64,000 nucleotides of DNA from Phytophthora colocasiae. Its lineage: Eukaryota > Oomycota > Peronosporomycetes > Peronosporales > Peronosporaceae. Position numbers and translations under genes: made by a program. Shown here piece after piece: positions 21,536 to 32,551 of this stretch; the stretch's first letter is position 1, and the number at the start of each line of letters is the position of its first letter. The notes beneath the pieces were generated by a model, which was not told the origin of the DNA, searched no databases, and saw only the letters and a list, made by a program, of their open reading frames with translations. The stretch is from positions 186,001-250,000 of the forward strand of contig JAGKQI010000047.1 of NCBI GenBank assembly GCA_018806915.1. The letters are read 5' to 3'.

Positions 21536-23998
21536 ATGGTGGTTCTCTACTGTGGGGCTGACACAACCAAAGGGAGACTCGTTGTCATGGTGAACATCGA
21601 CGAGAACTCACCGATAGCTTCCCTGAAGAAAAAGATCGCGAAAGAGATAAAGTATGAAGGACCAGCCGACCTGCTGCAGCTCTTCCTCGCAAGGAGAGAT
21701 GAAGGTCGCGGTGCATGGCTGACGGAGGGAGACGTGAGGAATGGCGTGAGTGACACAGCGGGTTTGAAGCCGTTAGCTACGATGCGAGCGGAAATTGGCA
21801 CTGTTGGATTATCAGCAGATGATGTTAAGGTCCAAGCCTCGAAGCAAGAAATTACAGAAGAGAAGAGCCCTGTGAACGTACTGGTCGTTGACCCTTCTTC
21901 GGGAGTCAACCTAGTAATGGGAGATAACCCAAGTGGTTGCTACCAAAAGGAGCTGGAGTATTATCAACAGCGCGGAGAAGCGATTCGAAGCAAATGCTCG
22001 GCCTATTGTGAAGACATCCTGCAGCTAGTTACAGCTCACTACGAATCTGAACGTTCACCGACCCCGTTCATTTGTGTGCAAGGGTCTTCGGGAATGGGAA
22101 AAACACAACTCGCATTTGCCTTGGGAGGAGAACGTCCATACTTTTACTGGCCAGCAACTCGCCTTGGGTCTGAGTCTCAGATGCTTTACAAAAACTTCAG
22201 CTTCATTTCGAGTGCATTTAACAAAGTCACAGCGATGGACGAAGTGATAAAGAAGGAGAAGGAACTCACGCTGAATTGCTGGTCTGACATGTACAAGATG
22301 GACGCGCTGTATACCTACGGATTCATTTACGCTTTGCTCGAGTATTGCAGCTCGAGAGACTGTCAGGAGCCGCAGATGATTCGCATTGAAAGTCAAACGA
22401 CGCTTCACATCGAGAAGTGCACTATAACCACTGTCGCTGCTGTTCGAAACAAAATGGTTGCAGATGGGAAAGTTCTTCCGTTTTTCATCCTGGATGAAAT
22501 GACTCCCAACGACAATACCGAAGCTTGCGCAGGGATGAAAGTGGCAGCCTTTCAGCGCAATGTTTTTCGTGCCTGTGGACTAGTTGTGATGGTAATGGGA
22601 ACTGACTCGAAGATCACCGATTTAGTTGATCAGTCGGGTGGAAGCTACAAGGGGGAGCATAACTGGATGACAATTGTTTCTCGTTTCCCTTCGCATCAAC
22701 TCATGATAGTGGAAGAAGTGGATCAACAAGTTTGGGATGCTGTTGTGGACAAGTATCCTCTTGTAAAAGAAATAACTACCCATTCTCGCGGCAGGTTTTC
22801 CAGATATTTTGTGGATAGCATCGTGGCGTACATGAAAACTCACGAAGATGCCGAACTGTACGAGTTGCTAGACGAAGCATTTCTTAACGTCAGTAAACGG
22901 ACGCAGCAGGGCAAGCGTTTCTTAAACACAGAGAGCGGGAAAAGAGCGCAGCAAATGGCAATTTCCTATAGTGTCTCCAACACGAACTGCGAGCTACCAA
23001 ACGCGGAGTGTGAACCACCCATGAAGAGAACGAAGTATGAGATAGATGATGAGGAAGGCTACGGTATGAATGATTTGGGAGCCTACTGTATGCACTTGCA
23101 CTTTGCCAATTTGGTGGATCGCCAACTCACGCAAGTAGTGCTGAAAGATGGCGTGCTGCAAGTGGATTGTGAAGATTGGGTTCCACGGTGTGTTTTTCCT
23201 GACATTCAAGACGATATGCTGCTGTACCTCGCAGTATTGGGTGGAAAGGATTATTCGGGCTACTACGACCACAACAGAAGAATTGCACACTCGACCAAGT
23301 CTATTTTCTCGAGATACATGATAAGCAATGGGCTGGCGTTTAATATGAACACGAATGCTCTGAAGAGCGATTACGCAGCCTTCGAGAATATGATTGCTCA
23401 TGCGATCTTCTGCGCGTCGCAAAGGAATGGCGTTCGGGGGATCTCTTTCAATGACTTTTTCGCGGGTTTGCTGGGGGAATTACAGGACAAATTTGAACCG
23501 ATGACAATGACCCTTGCGGGTTCGAGCAAACGCATTGTTGCCAGTGACTTACTACACGGGTTTTCTGCGCTTTCAAGCTTGGCAAATGCAACGATCCCGT
23601 TTCTGGCTCCTCCCAACGCTGAATGGCCTGATCCTATTCTGAAAGCTGATGGCTGCAACTTTGGTCATCTCGTTCGCCCCGCGGACAGTGAAAGGTGTGA
23701 TACGTACGTGGTAAACGTGAATACGCCTGAAAGACCACTCTTTATCTGCGAGTGCAAGTACTGGAATGAAGAGGTTGGAAGTGACAACGTAGGAAACATC
23801 GTCGGTGGACTGGAGGAGTTCTGGGGTGACAAGTGGACGATTGTGCTGCTATTTTGTGTCGAGTTTGAAAACGTGAAGAATTGGGAACAAGAAGAAATTG
23901 GTTGCGTCAAGGTCACGTGCGAGACTCACAGAGTCAAGTGGATTCACCAACCACCTGAAGGAAAGAAGAAGAAGCTGCTCATTGTGGTGGAAGTGTGA
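21536..23998 (+). CDS. Crinkler (CRN) effector-type protein, module-1 C-terminus
   Basis: An intact 820-residue ORF starting at ATG 21536. Header, NTPase and middle region (1-720) match the gene at 17841-20393, with few changes (VVDPSSGVN for VVVPPSGVD near 117-125; single changes near 286, 324, 337 and 403). From 721 the C-terminus is a different version: CDTYVVNVNTPERP, then the nuclease-like FICECKYW with ECK, an acidic-aromatic segment (EEFWGDKWTIVLLF), and a lysine run. It lacks the cysteine-rich insert of module 2. D, E and K of a PD-(D/E)XK site are less clear here, because the residue matching D727 is N. The gene is probably an effector candidate; expression and secretion cannot be judged. 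Confidence 0.88.
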   Translation: MVVLYCGADTTKGRLVVMVNIDENSPIASLKKKIAKEIKYEGPADLLQLFLARRDEGRGAWLTEGDVRNGVSDTAGLKPLATMRAEIGTVGLSADDVKVQASKQEITEEKSPVNVLVVDPSSGVNLVMGDNPSGCYQKELEYYQQRGEAIRSKCSAYCEDILQLVTAHYESERSPTPFICVQGSSGMGKTQLAFALGGERPYFYWPATRLGSESQMLYKNFSFISSAFNKVTAMDEVIKKEKELTLNCWSDMYKMDALYTYGFIYALLEYCSSRDCQEPQMIRIESQTTLHIEKCTITTVAAVRNKMVADGKVLPFFILDEMTPNDNTEACAGMKVAAFQRNVFRACGLVVMVMGTDSKITDLVDQSGGSYKGEHNWMTIVSRFPSHQLMIVEEVDQQVWDAVVDKYPLVKEITTHSRGRFSRYFVDSIVAYMKTHEDAELYELLDEAFLNVSKRTQQGKRFLNTESGKRAQQMAISYSVSNTNCELPNAECEPPMKRTKYEIDDEEGYGMNDLGAYCMHLHFANLVDRQLTQVVLKDGVLQVDCEDWVPRCVFPDIQDDMLLYLAVLGGKDYSGYYDHNRRIAHSTKSIFSRYMISNGLAFNMNTNALKSDYAAFENMIAHAIFCASQRNGVRGISFNDFFAGLLGELQDKFEPMTMTLAGSSKRIVASDLLHGFSALSSLANATIPFLAPPNAEWPDPILKADGCNFGHLVRPADSERCDTYVVNVNTPERPLFICECKYWNEEVGSDNVGNIVGGLEEFWGDKWTIVLLFCVEFENVKNWEQEEIGCVKVTCETHRVKWIHQPPEGKKKKLLIVVEV

Positions 23999-24782
23999 AA
24001 GAGTTTGAATTGTACACCACATTGTTTTGTTTTCCTTTGATTTCCTATGTGAAACCACCACAACGGATGAACACGTTGTGACATGGAGTAGAATCTGAAC
24101 TAGACGTAATCGGCGAAAGAGGAGCCGCAGAGAAGCCTTCGTTTCCGTTCACTAAAGAAGAAAGTGGTCGAGATGCTGATAACTGGGAGCTCTTGAATCG
24201 GTCAAGTAACACTCGTTGTTCCACAACCAGATTCTCATTAACTCGACGTGGAGATTTTCATGTCTGTGAGCATAAATACCAGTTATTGTACGGGACAGTG
24301 CACTTGGCACCACTCGAACTTCAACATCAGGTAGATCAAGGCGTGGTGCAGTCAAAACTGTCGCCACTGCGCAGCAAACACATAGAATCTATAGATAGAT
24401 ATCAAAGCTGCCCTCTGGGCCAAAATCGCTAAGCAGCGTTTATTTTTGAGCGAGCACGGCATGCCTCAAGGCGTGGGTCTCACAGCTGGCGAGAAGCAGT
24501 TTGTGGTGAATGCACACAACTTCTTCACCGCTGCACACACGCAAGGCCTTACACGAAGGGGACGAACGCGAGACATTGTAGCAGAGTGTCTTGGGATCTC
24601 GTCTAACAGTGTCAAGGCTTGCCGTTCGAGGTGAGTGGGCCCAAATCCAGCAAAACATGACAACTTGACGATGACAAATGAACCTCCTATATTTTATAAA
24701 TGTGACGCAGCAGTAAACGGATAGTACCAGTAGCGTTGCATTGGATACCTGTGCAAAATTAATATTTTGGTGGTACACATCA
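23999..24782. other. Insert between CRN C-terminal modules (arm c)
   Basis: About 780 bases separate the stop of the CRN gene from the orphan module. They are mirrored at 41146-41929. The part 24062-24394 shows no gene. The part 24395-24634 holds a transposase-like N-terminus. The insert is absent from unit 1, where the two flanking modules have recombined. Confidence 0.6.
24395..24634 (+). pseudogene. Transposase N-terminal (helix-turn-helix) fragment
   Basis: The open frame gives about 79 residues, including MPQGVGLTAGEKQFVV, the basic RRGRTRDIVAECLGISSNSV segment and a stop. The last part looks like the N-terminal helix-turn-helix of Tc1/pogo-type transposases of oomycetes. No catalytic domain follows. 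The bases GTGAGT right after the last codons could be a splice donor. Confidence 0.4.
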
Positions 24783-25178
24783 TGTGATTCTTACGTGATA
24801 GATGTGGAGAATCCTAACGCACCACTTTTTATCTGCGAGTGTAAGTACTGGAATGATTCAGTGGGAATTTACGCGATGAAAAAAATCATCGGCGGGCTGC
24901 AAGAGGTCTGGGATGAAAAGTGGACGATCGTGCTGCTATTTTGTGCCGAATGGGCAAGCATAAAGACGTGGGCAAATAAAGAGATCGGTTGCGTCAAGGT
25001 AACGTGCAAGGCTTGCGGCTCTTGCAAAAGATGTCGTACGGGCAAGACTTGCTTTACGGGTAAGACTCTTCGTACCAGCAACACTTGCTTCAAGACTTGC
25101 AGTGTCGCGTGGATTCACAAACCATCCCAAAGAAAAAAGAAAAAAATGGTCATTGTTGTGGAAACGGGACGGCTGTGA
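24783..25178 (+). pseudogene. Orphan CRN nuclease module (module 2)
   Basis: A second CRN C-terminus without a body, read in one frame from TGTGATTCTTACG to TGA at 25178. It has the VIDVENPNAPLFICECKYW core (D, E, K of a PD-(D/E)XK-like site), KKIIGGLQEVWDEKW, a cysteine-rich insert and the final lysine run. It corresponds to residues 721-850 of the gene at 17841-20393. With no ATG-led header it is not a gene by itself, but it is intact as a cassette, and unit 1 shows the result of fusing it to a CRN body. Confidence 0.75.
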
Positions 25179-25602
25179 ATGGTCCATGCAGCAAGTTCTC
25201 ATCGGTACGAAAGCCAGAATGGCATGCCGCAGCATTGCTGGCATGTACCTCTGGACAAGGTAAGTACAGTATCAAGCAAACTATAAGAACACGATAATAT
25301 ATTGACCAAAGTTACTCTTTGTGGATAATGGCATGTAATTGTTAGCCAAATAGTCCGAAATGCAATTTGACTGTATACAATTTTAAAAACTCTGATCAAG
25401 ATCTGTAGTTTCGGATCAATGAAATACCAGCGCTTGTCCTCTCTACTGCCCTTTACAACCCATCTGCGCGCTGCGCGCGATCCCAGCCACCTTGCGGCTC
25501 GCTACGCTCGCGAGTGCAGACCCTAACCATTCTCGCGGCAGTATTTTGTGGATAGCATCGTGGCGTCCTCAAGAACGGTATGTTGTCAAGATCTGCTGAT
25601 TG
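25179..25602. other. CRN 3' flank (arm c)
   Basis: It contains a short open stretch (MVHAASSHRYESQNG...) ending at a consensus splice donor AAG/GTAAGT near 25259, AT-rich DNA, the GC-rich inverted repeats (about 25466-25520) and the 40 bp CRN scrap (25528-25567). Its last bases ATTG abut the LTR. No gene is claimed. Confidence 0.5.
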
Positions 25603-26527
25603 TGTCGGCTTTACTTCTTTTACGCCTTGAAATTCCAACTTCGAAGGGAGCCAGTGGTCACGCAAGCAGGAACTAGAGTCAGCACGTCACCAGAGAGGGA
25701 CCCCGGCGGACATTGTCCAGTAGAGACGGCTAGGAGAAGACGTTTTGTAGCAACTACAATCTTGGGTAGATCTGTAGCTTGTCCTCGTGCTAATCCCAAT
25801 ATACAACATGTACTATACAAGATGAATGTAACACCTCATTGAAGTTGAAGTGAACACTCTCTAGTCGAGACGCTATCGATAAGCACCACAACTGCGCGGT
25901 TTCTAGCCGCGTTCCCCGCCACACTACGCATGCATCCTCATCGTCGTACCTCAGAACTCCGTGCCTCCTCAGCGTATTACCCTAGAGGTCCTCGCCGGTC
26001 AGTACACCGCAGAACAAGGCCACTCCCCCAGATAACCCTCAAAAATGCTGTTGGGTGAAGCCGACCAGTTGCCGCACTCCACGCGTAAATCACTTCTTAG
26101 TTACTTAACTCTGCACGGTCGCGCAAAATCGTAACTGAGAGTTTTGACGGCCAGCCGCACGCCACATAGCTCTCCTAACTACCGTAGCCCCGCTATCTCT
26201 ACACCTATCCTAAGTATAGTGCCTGCCACCGTCAGGATCCTCCCTCGGCGACTTCTTGGGTGCCTTCTCCTCCGTTCATTGCCTTGTGTTCATGTCGCCT
26301 CGCCTCTCTGATCCACTGTGTCCTTGCTTGTCTGGTGCCGTGTCATTTCCTCCCATTGCGATCTTCGAAAGTCACTGACTTCAACTTCAAGGTCTCCACT
26401 ATCTTCCTGCAATTTCCGATTGACTGATATCCGCGTCACTGTCGCCAGTGAGGTCAATTATCACTGCTACCCGAACTTCTTCCAGCGAAAGCCGCTCTTC
26501 ACGAATGAATGTTGACATTTGTCCACA
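25603..26527 (-). repeat. Rdel-c 3' LTR
   Basis: 925 bp from TGTCGGC to TTTGTCCACA, preceded by ATTG and followed by the complement of the polypurine tract (CGCCATCCCCCGCC). Confidence 0.85.
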
Positions 26528-27850
26528 CGCCATCCCCCGCCTGAAGATCGTCCCCGATCTTTCCTTGGTCGAATAGTGTCTCGAACTGCTTAGCTGCGAG
26601 CCAGGCAGATACCACTGGTCTACCTGGTCGATTTTGGTACTCCACTCGGTACTGCGTCTCGTATCAGCCAGCTATGTTTCTGACTTTTCGTTGTCCTCGT
26701 TCAATAACGGTTCTAGCTGTAGCCTCCTCCATGATGGTTTTAGCTGCGGATGGCCATCGCGATTGTCCGTGTCCTCGAAGAGCTCGCGTAATTCCGTCCC
26801 TTGGTGCTGCGTCACCGTGACTGAGTGCCTTCCGAGTCTCCTCCTGGTCGTTGTTGTTGTTCTCTAACTTCCTCGTTCAAAATTACCTAAAATTCCTTAG
26901 TACTTGATACCCCCTGCAATCTGCATCTGAATCCATCGTTTCGGCTTCTGCTTGTGTCGATCGGTCACGAAGAGCACTCCGTCTCGCTGCTCGTGCTTCA
27001 CGTGCCGCCGTCTCCGCGCGTCGTTTAGCCTGTTGCTCTTGTTGGTTACCGCTGTGCACTTCGTCATCGCGCCTTCTCTTGCGCTGCTTATTCGTCACTG
27101 CAGTCTGTGAGGTAGTTGTAGTCGTCGCAGCCGGCGTTGGTATCTTACTTCCAACTGACTGTTCACTTGCTGGGGTGTTGGAACGTCCTGCTGCCGCACT
27201 GTGCTGATCGCTCGAGGACGTTGCTGGTACGTCCGTGGTTTTCGTAGCTATTCTTGCAATTTCCCGTTGAGTGACTTCCGTTCTTGTCGTCGTTGCAGTA
27301 CGTTCAACGGGTTCCACGGTTGCTGTCGTGCCATCATTACCACCTGTCCTCTCGACGTCCTGCTGGTGCTGCCCTGCTGAAGATACACGGACTGCTTCTC
27401 CTCGACTTGTTCCTTGAGTCCGTTCTTCTCCAGGCCTTGGTACTCGTCCTTCACCTTCAATGAGCTCGTCGTCCTTGGCTAGATCTTCCAGTATCCGATC
27501 TGCCACTACTGCTAATTGACTGCGAGGTCGGTAGTAAGAGACTAGAAAGCTACAATGGGCCACTAGCTCTTCCCCTGTATCTTCTCGACGTACAATCCAG
27601 TTGTCAAACCCTCCATCGGTCGTGATCTTTGCTGGTCCGATCCATTGGTGAGCGAGTTTCGTCACTCCCGTTCCACGTGGCGGTCTGAAGATCCAAACCA
27701 TGTCTCCAACCTTGAAATGCACGTTGTTTCTTACTTTGTGGCTGTAAGTACCGTTCCCTTCTCAACTGATCCTTCTCCAGTGCCTGCTTCGCGATCTTCG
27801 CTGCCGACTCCATGTTTGCCACCAGTTTCCGGTGGTATTCGGGCCAACCT
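26528..27850 (-). pseudogene. Rdel-c integrase C-terminal remnant
   Basis: The best open frame is 26883-27722, 279 residues with VGDMVWIFRPPRG, HQWIGPAKI, then the Thr-rich region, the KQRKRRRDDE basic patch and the Ala/Arg-rich end. A frame change near 27745 separates it from the AKQALEKDQLRRERY helix. The catalytic core is missing. Confidence 0.75.
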
Positions 27851-30800
27851 TCAATCTGCTACGCTGTACTGCGCCCCAGTATCAAGCTTCACCGTCACGG
27901 TTTGGCCTCTGACGTTAACCGTGGCTGTCGGTAGCTGGTCAACTGCTTGGGCTTGTACTGCTCGCAACTTCCTGTTGTGCACTGCCGCTCATCTGCTTCA
28001 TGCCACTCGGAACTTGCACTACAGTACGTGCTCTGGCTGTGATACTCGTAAGTATTTGTGACCTTATGATTCTTGGTCGCTTTCACCTGCTTGACTGACG
28101 CTGGTTCAATGTACTCGATTCCTTCGGTCTCAGAACTCGTACGTAAACTCGCCCGGCCGTGTGTCCGTCGGTGCTCGTCATACTGGTAATAGCTATTGGG
28201 CGGGTAATTCGACTGTGCATCACGGTGCTGAAGTTCCCTCTGTTCCTTAGCGTGCGCCTCCCGTACCCGTTTCTCTTGTCGTCTTCGAGCTCGTGACGCC
28301 CGTACGTGCACGTTGTCCCCTTCCAATTGCTTCTCACTGACATATCCCGTGGTTCGTCCGTCTGAAACCTCCTGAGTGTCAGATGTAGCTGTCCCGTCGA
28401 GGTTTGTCACTGTAGAGGACCCTCCGTCGGATTTCTTGGCCAGTCGCACAGCTCCGTGTCGTTCTCTCCGTGTTTGTCGTGCTAGCACATTTCGTTCCCA
28501 CCGACGTTCAGCTTCTGCTTCACTGACATCCCGTCGTCGTTGTGCTGCCCGTAGCTGTAAGACCCTTGCCCGTGGACTATCTTCGATACTCATTTCCTGT
28601 CCGAGGATCTGCTGGGTTCTGTCATGAGCTCCGCCATCCCCAGTGATCAACACTTCTGGGCGTCGCGAAGTTCCGTCGGTAGCTTCTGGTCCAGACTTTG
28701 TTTCTTCGTCGGTATCGTCCGCATTCCTTTTGCCTTCGGCGTCCGAGTTCATGCATTCGTCCACTTGGTCGTCAGTTCCTGACGTAACTTCATCAGTGCC
28801 AGTTCCGACTTCTCGTGACTCGTGCTGTACCAGTTCCTCGGTGTCACTTGTCCGTATGTCGTTGGTAGGCCTGGGCGTAGCGAAATCTCCATCGTTGGCG
28901 TCGACCCGTTTCATCAGGCCATCTCCCGTTGCCTTGGTTCCGCCATCCCCATTGTCCAACCCGTCTGTAACTTCAAAATGCACGCGACGTCCCTTCTTTC
29001 TGTCGTGTCCCGCGTCCGTGTCTCCGTCGTTCTCCTTATCTTCTTGTTTGGTCACCACCGTTGTACCAGTATTGCCCACCGCCGGTGTCGCCGTAGGTAT
29101 CTTCCGGCCGCACACCACTGTTGCTCGGTGCCACCGTGCCGTTCTCATCCTGAGCCGTTGGGACGATTTCCACTGTCCTCGTGACTGGATCTCGTACTCC
29201 ACAACCCGCCTTCTTCCTCTTCCGTTTCCTCTTCCGTCCGGCCAACCGGGCCTCGTTCCGCAGTTGCCGCCCTCCAGGTGCCGCCACTGCATCTGCCAGT
29301 CGCTGGAACTCCACTTGCCGTTCTGGTCCCTGTCGCCTGATGCCGTGCTTACCTGTTTCTTCCTCTCCCCGTGGGCTTGATGCGCGATGCTGGGCCGGGG
29401 CCCCTACATCCGCTGTCCGTTTCCCGTGCTTCCGGTGGTAGCTTGGTTGCTGGTATCACTCCTCTGGTTCACCACTGGACTGGACTCCTCTTTGTCTTCC
29501 TTCCTGAGGGCACACGCGTGGTGTCCATACCCATGACAATAGAAGCACATATCATCTGGCCGTGCTGTAGACGCTCTTGTTGGCTGCTGCTGCTGTGATC
29601 GTCTGTCCAGATACTGTTGGTGGTTACGCAGTCGGTCTTCCCTTGGTTCTCAGTGGTTCGGAGTTTCCATATTTTCGGCCGCCATTCCACCGTTGTTGCT
29701 GAGACTGCTGTTGAGACTGCTGTGATCCTTGGGCTTCCATCTGTAGTGCGCGTCCTGGTCGCTGAGCCTGTTTGCCATTACCATCTGCACGTTGGTTCGA
29801 AGAGTTCTGCTGCCGGTTCTGAGTCTGTCGCGTCGGCGTCGCCGCAGTTGTCGTATTGGCTGCTTGACTTGCTGTCGTGACCTCTTCCGGTACAAGCCGG
29901 TATCCTGCTGGGATTACTGCGTTCCACTGGCTTCCACTTTGAAGTACAGTGCCACCTTGAGGCACCATTAACCGTCCTTCAACATCGTATCTGGGTGGAG
30001 GTCCTGTAGCTAAGCCAACCGTGTCGTAGCCCGTCACAACAGTCCCCAAGTTTCCACCTGCCGTCGAGACCTGCTGAATCGTCGCCAAATTGGGGACCAA
30101 CGCCGTCGGTGCAGCACCGGCTGATGCCGTTCGCTCGTCATGGACTCGCATCGCCGTCGCGAGGTCAACACCGTAGCCTTCCCCGTACTCGCCGACTTGA
30201 TCCACCGCAAAGTTCACTGCCTCATTCAGCGTAGTTGGTCGGTGTCCCCGTACTAGAGTCGAGCACCAAGCGTTACTCATACCCGACAAGAACGAGTCGA
30301 CTAGCCATTCTTCGTCCACTGGATTCGTCGACGCAATCTCCCGTAGCTTCTGTGCGTATTCTACCAGGGACTCTCCTCGTTGCTGGCATCGCTGTCTCAG
30401 TCTCGCCACCACCTCTGGATTCGAGCGCTTAACCATGTAACGATCCTTCATCATCCGACTCAGGTTACCAAACGTCTGGTCTTCGCGTTTACTGAACGCA
30501 TCTTCCACCGTGTCATACCACATGAGAGCTTCACCTTCCAGACTTGCCACCATCTCAATGAAGACTTCATGTTCACGCCACTCAGTATGCAGTATAGCTG
30601 TTTGACGACGCAGTTCATTCCTGACTGCCTTCAACCATGCTTTGACTGCAACTTTTGGTTCTCCTAGGCCCTTGAACTTCGGCAGACGCAACTTCTTCTC
30701 CCGGGTCGGTCTGAGGTGCTTGCGGTACTGCGAAGAACTGTGGGGCAACTTGTACAGGTGGAGTTGGTGGTACAGGTGGTGCCATCGCTGCTTGATCCAC

Positions 30801-31289
30801 AGGGGCTCCTACTCCTGCTCCGCCTCCTACCGGTACTGCTGCTGCTTGACCCTGTCCAGTATCACCACCGTCTCCAGCGTTGTCCTGACCCTGGTTCCCA
30901 TTGCCATCACCGTTGTTACCGTTGTGACCACCGTTTCCGCCTTCGTTACCGTTACCTCCAGGGACTGCTGCTGCCCCGGGTGCTGGTATAACTGGAGCTA
31001 CCGGTGCTTGTCGTCCTCCTCCGGAGACCGGTACGTAACCCATCAGAGCTGCTTCTCCGCTTCCACCGCTTGCTCGTGGAGTCTGACTCGCCGTTACCCG
31101 TAGGTTTACTGACGGCGGTACTGTGTTTCCTCCTGCGTCATGCAGGGCCGCCTGTGGAACTTGCTTTCCTCCTCCGTGAGCTATTCCTGGGCCTGCAGAT
31201 ACATGTGCCGCCTCAGCCACTGCGTCATGAAACGAAGCACGCCTCTCAGCTCGCTCGTCTCGTGCAGCACTAGCCGATCGTCGAACCAT
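27851..31289 (-). pseudogene. Rdel-c gag-protease pseudogene
   Basis: Frames: 30615-31289 (N-terminal 224 residues from the ATG), 29624-30748 (capsid and Gln-rich part), then broken frames through the zinc-knuckle-like motif and linker (27895-29292). The end is a truncated protease. Compared with Rdel-b there is a 1-base change near 29640 that truncates the capsid frame early. Confidence 0.77.
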
Positions 31290-31626
31290 GCTCTTCAGCT
31301 AAACTTCCTTATCCGTGTCCGTGTCCGTGTACTTCTGTAATACAAAACTCATCCGTATGTTCAGTATCCGCACTTTCCGTGTCAAAATCTAATTCTGTAA
31401 ACTGTGCAGTGCTTAAGAACTCAGTAATGGCTCTCATCTGTGTCTCTGTCTGATACAGGCCCTTATTGCCCATTCTGCTAACGGATAGACCAGTGTTGTC
31501 TAGTGCCAGTATTGCACCATCCCCAGTACAGGATGTCCCCGCTTATGGTTCTTGCCCACTGTGACTAGGCTCGCAAAGTCTACCATTATTGCAAACTTGC
31601 CCAGAAAGCCACTGTAATGACCACCA

Positions 31627-32551
31627 TGTCGGCTTTACTTCTTTTTACGCCTTGAAATTCCAACTTCGAAGGGAGCCAGTGGTCACGCAAGCAGGAACTA
31701 GAGTCAGCACGTCACCAGAGAGGGACCCCGGCGGACATTGTCCAGTAGAGACGGCTAGGGAGAAGACGTTTTGTAGCAACTACAATCTTGGGTAGATCTG
31801 TAGCTTGTCCTCGTGCTAATCCCAATATACAACATGTACTATACAAGATGAATGTAACACCTCATTGAAGTTGAAGTGAACACTCTCTAGTCGAGACGCT
31901 ATCGATAAGCACCACAACTGCGCGGTTTCTAGCCGCGTTCCCCGCCACACTACGCATGCATCCTCATCGTCGTACCTCAGAACTCCGTGCCTCCTCAGCG
32001 TATTACCCTAGAGGTCCTCGCCGGTCAGTACACCGCAGAACAAGGCCACTCCCCCAGATAACCCTCAAAATGCTGTTGGGTGAAGCCGACCAGTTGCCGC
32101 ACTCCACGCGTAAATCACTTCTTAGTTACTTAACTCTGCACGGTCGCGCAAAATCGTAACTGAGAGTTTTGACGGCCAGCCGCACGCCACATAGCTCTCC
32201 TAACTACCGTAGCCCCGCTATCTCTACACCTATCCTAAGTATAGTGCCTGCCACCGTCAGGATCCTCCCTCGGCGACTTCTTGGGTGCCTTCTCCTCCGT
32301 TCATTGCCTTGTGTTCATGTCGCCTCGCCTCTCTGATCCACTGTGTCCTTGCTTGTCTGGTGCCGTGTCATTCCTCCCATTGCGATCTTCGAAAGTCACT
32401 GACTTCAACTTCAAGGTCTCCACTATCTTCCTGCAATTTCCGATTGACTGATATCCGCGTCACTGTCGCCAGTGAGGTCAATTATCACTGCTACCCGAAC
32501 TTCTTCCAGCGAAAGCCGCTCTTCACGAATGAATGTTGACATTTGTCCACA
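31627..32551 (-). repeat. Rdel-c 5' LTR
   Basis: 925 bp, TGTCGGC to TTTGTCCACA. The primer binding site (reverse complement TGGTGGTCATTACAG) lies at 31612-31626. The leader 31290-31611 holds no gene. Confidence 0.85.

Larger units (their letters stand above)
25603..32551 (-). mobile_element. Rdel-c: Ty3/Gypsy-type LTR element lacking the pol core
   Basis: A 6.95 kb minus-strand copy with two 925 bp LTRs, mirror image of Rdel-d. It has the same pol deletion and only a few private lesions. Confidence 0.88.

Noticed and set aside
24152..24367. Minus-strand ORF in the insert between CRN modules (mirrored at 41561-41776)
   Set aside because: No family resemblance, and no evidence beyond being open in both copies of a duplicated segment.
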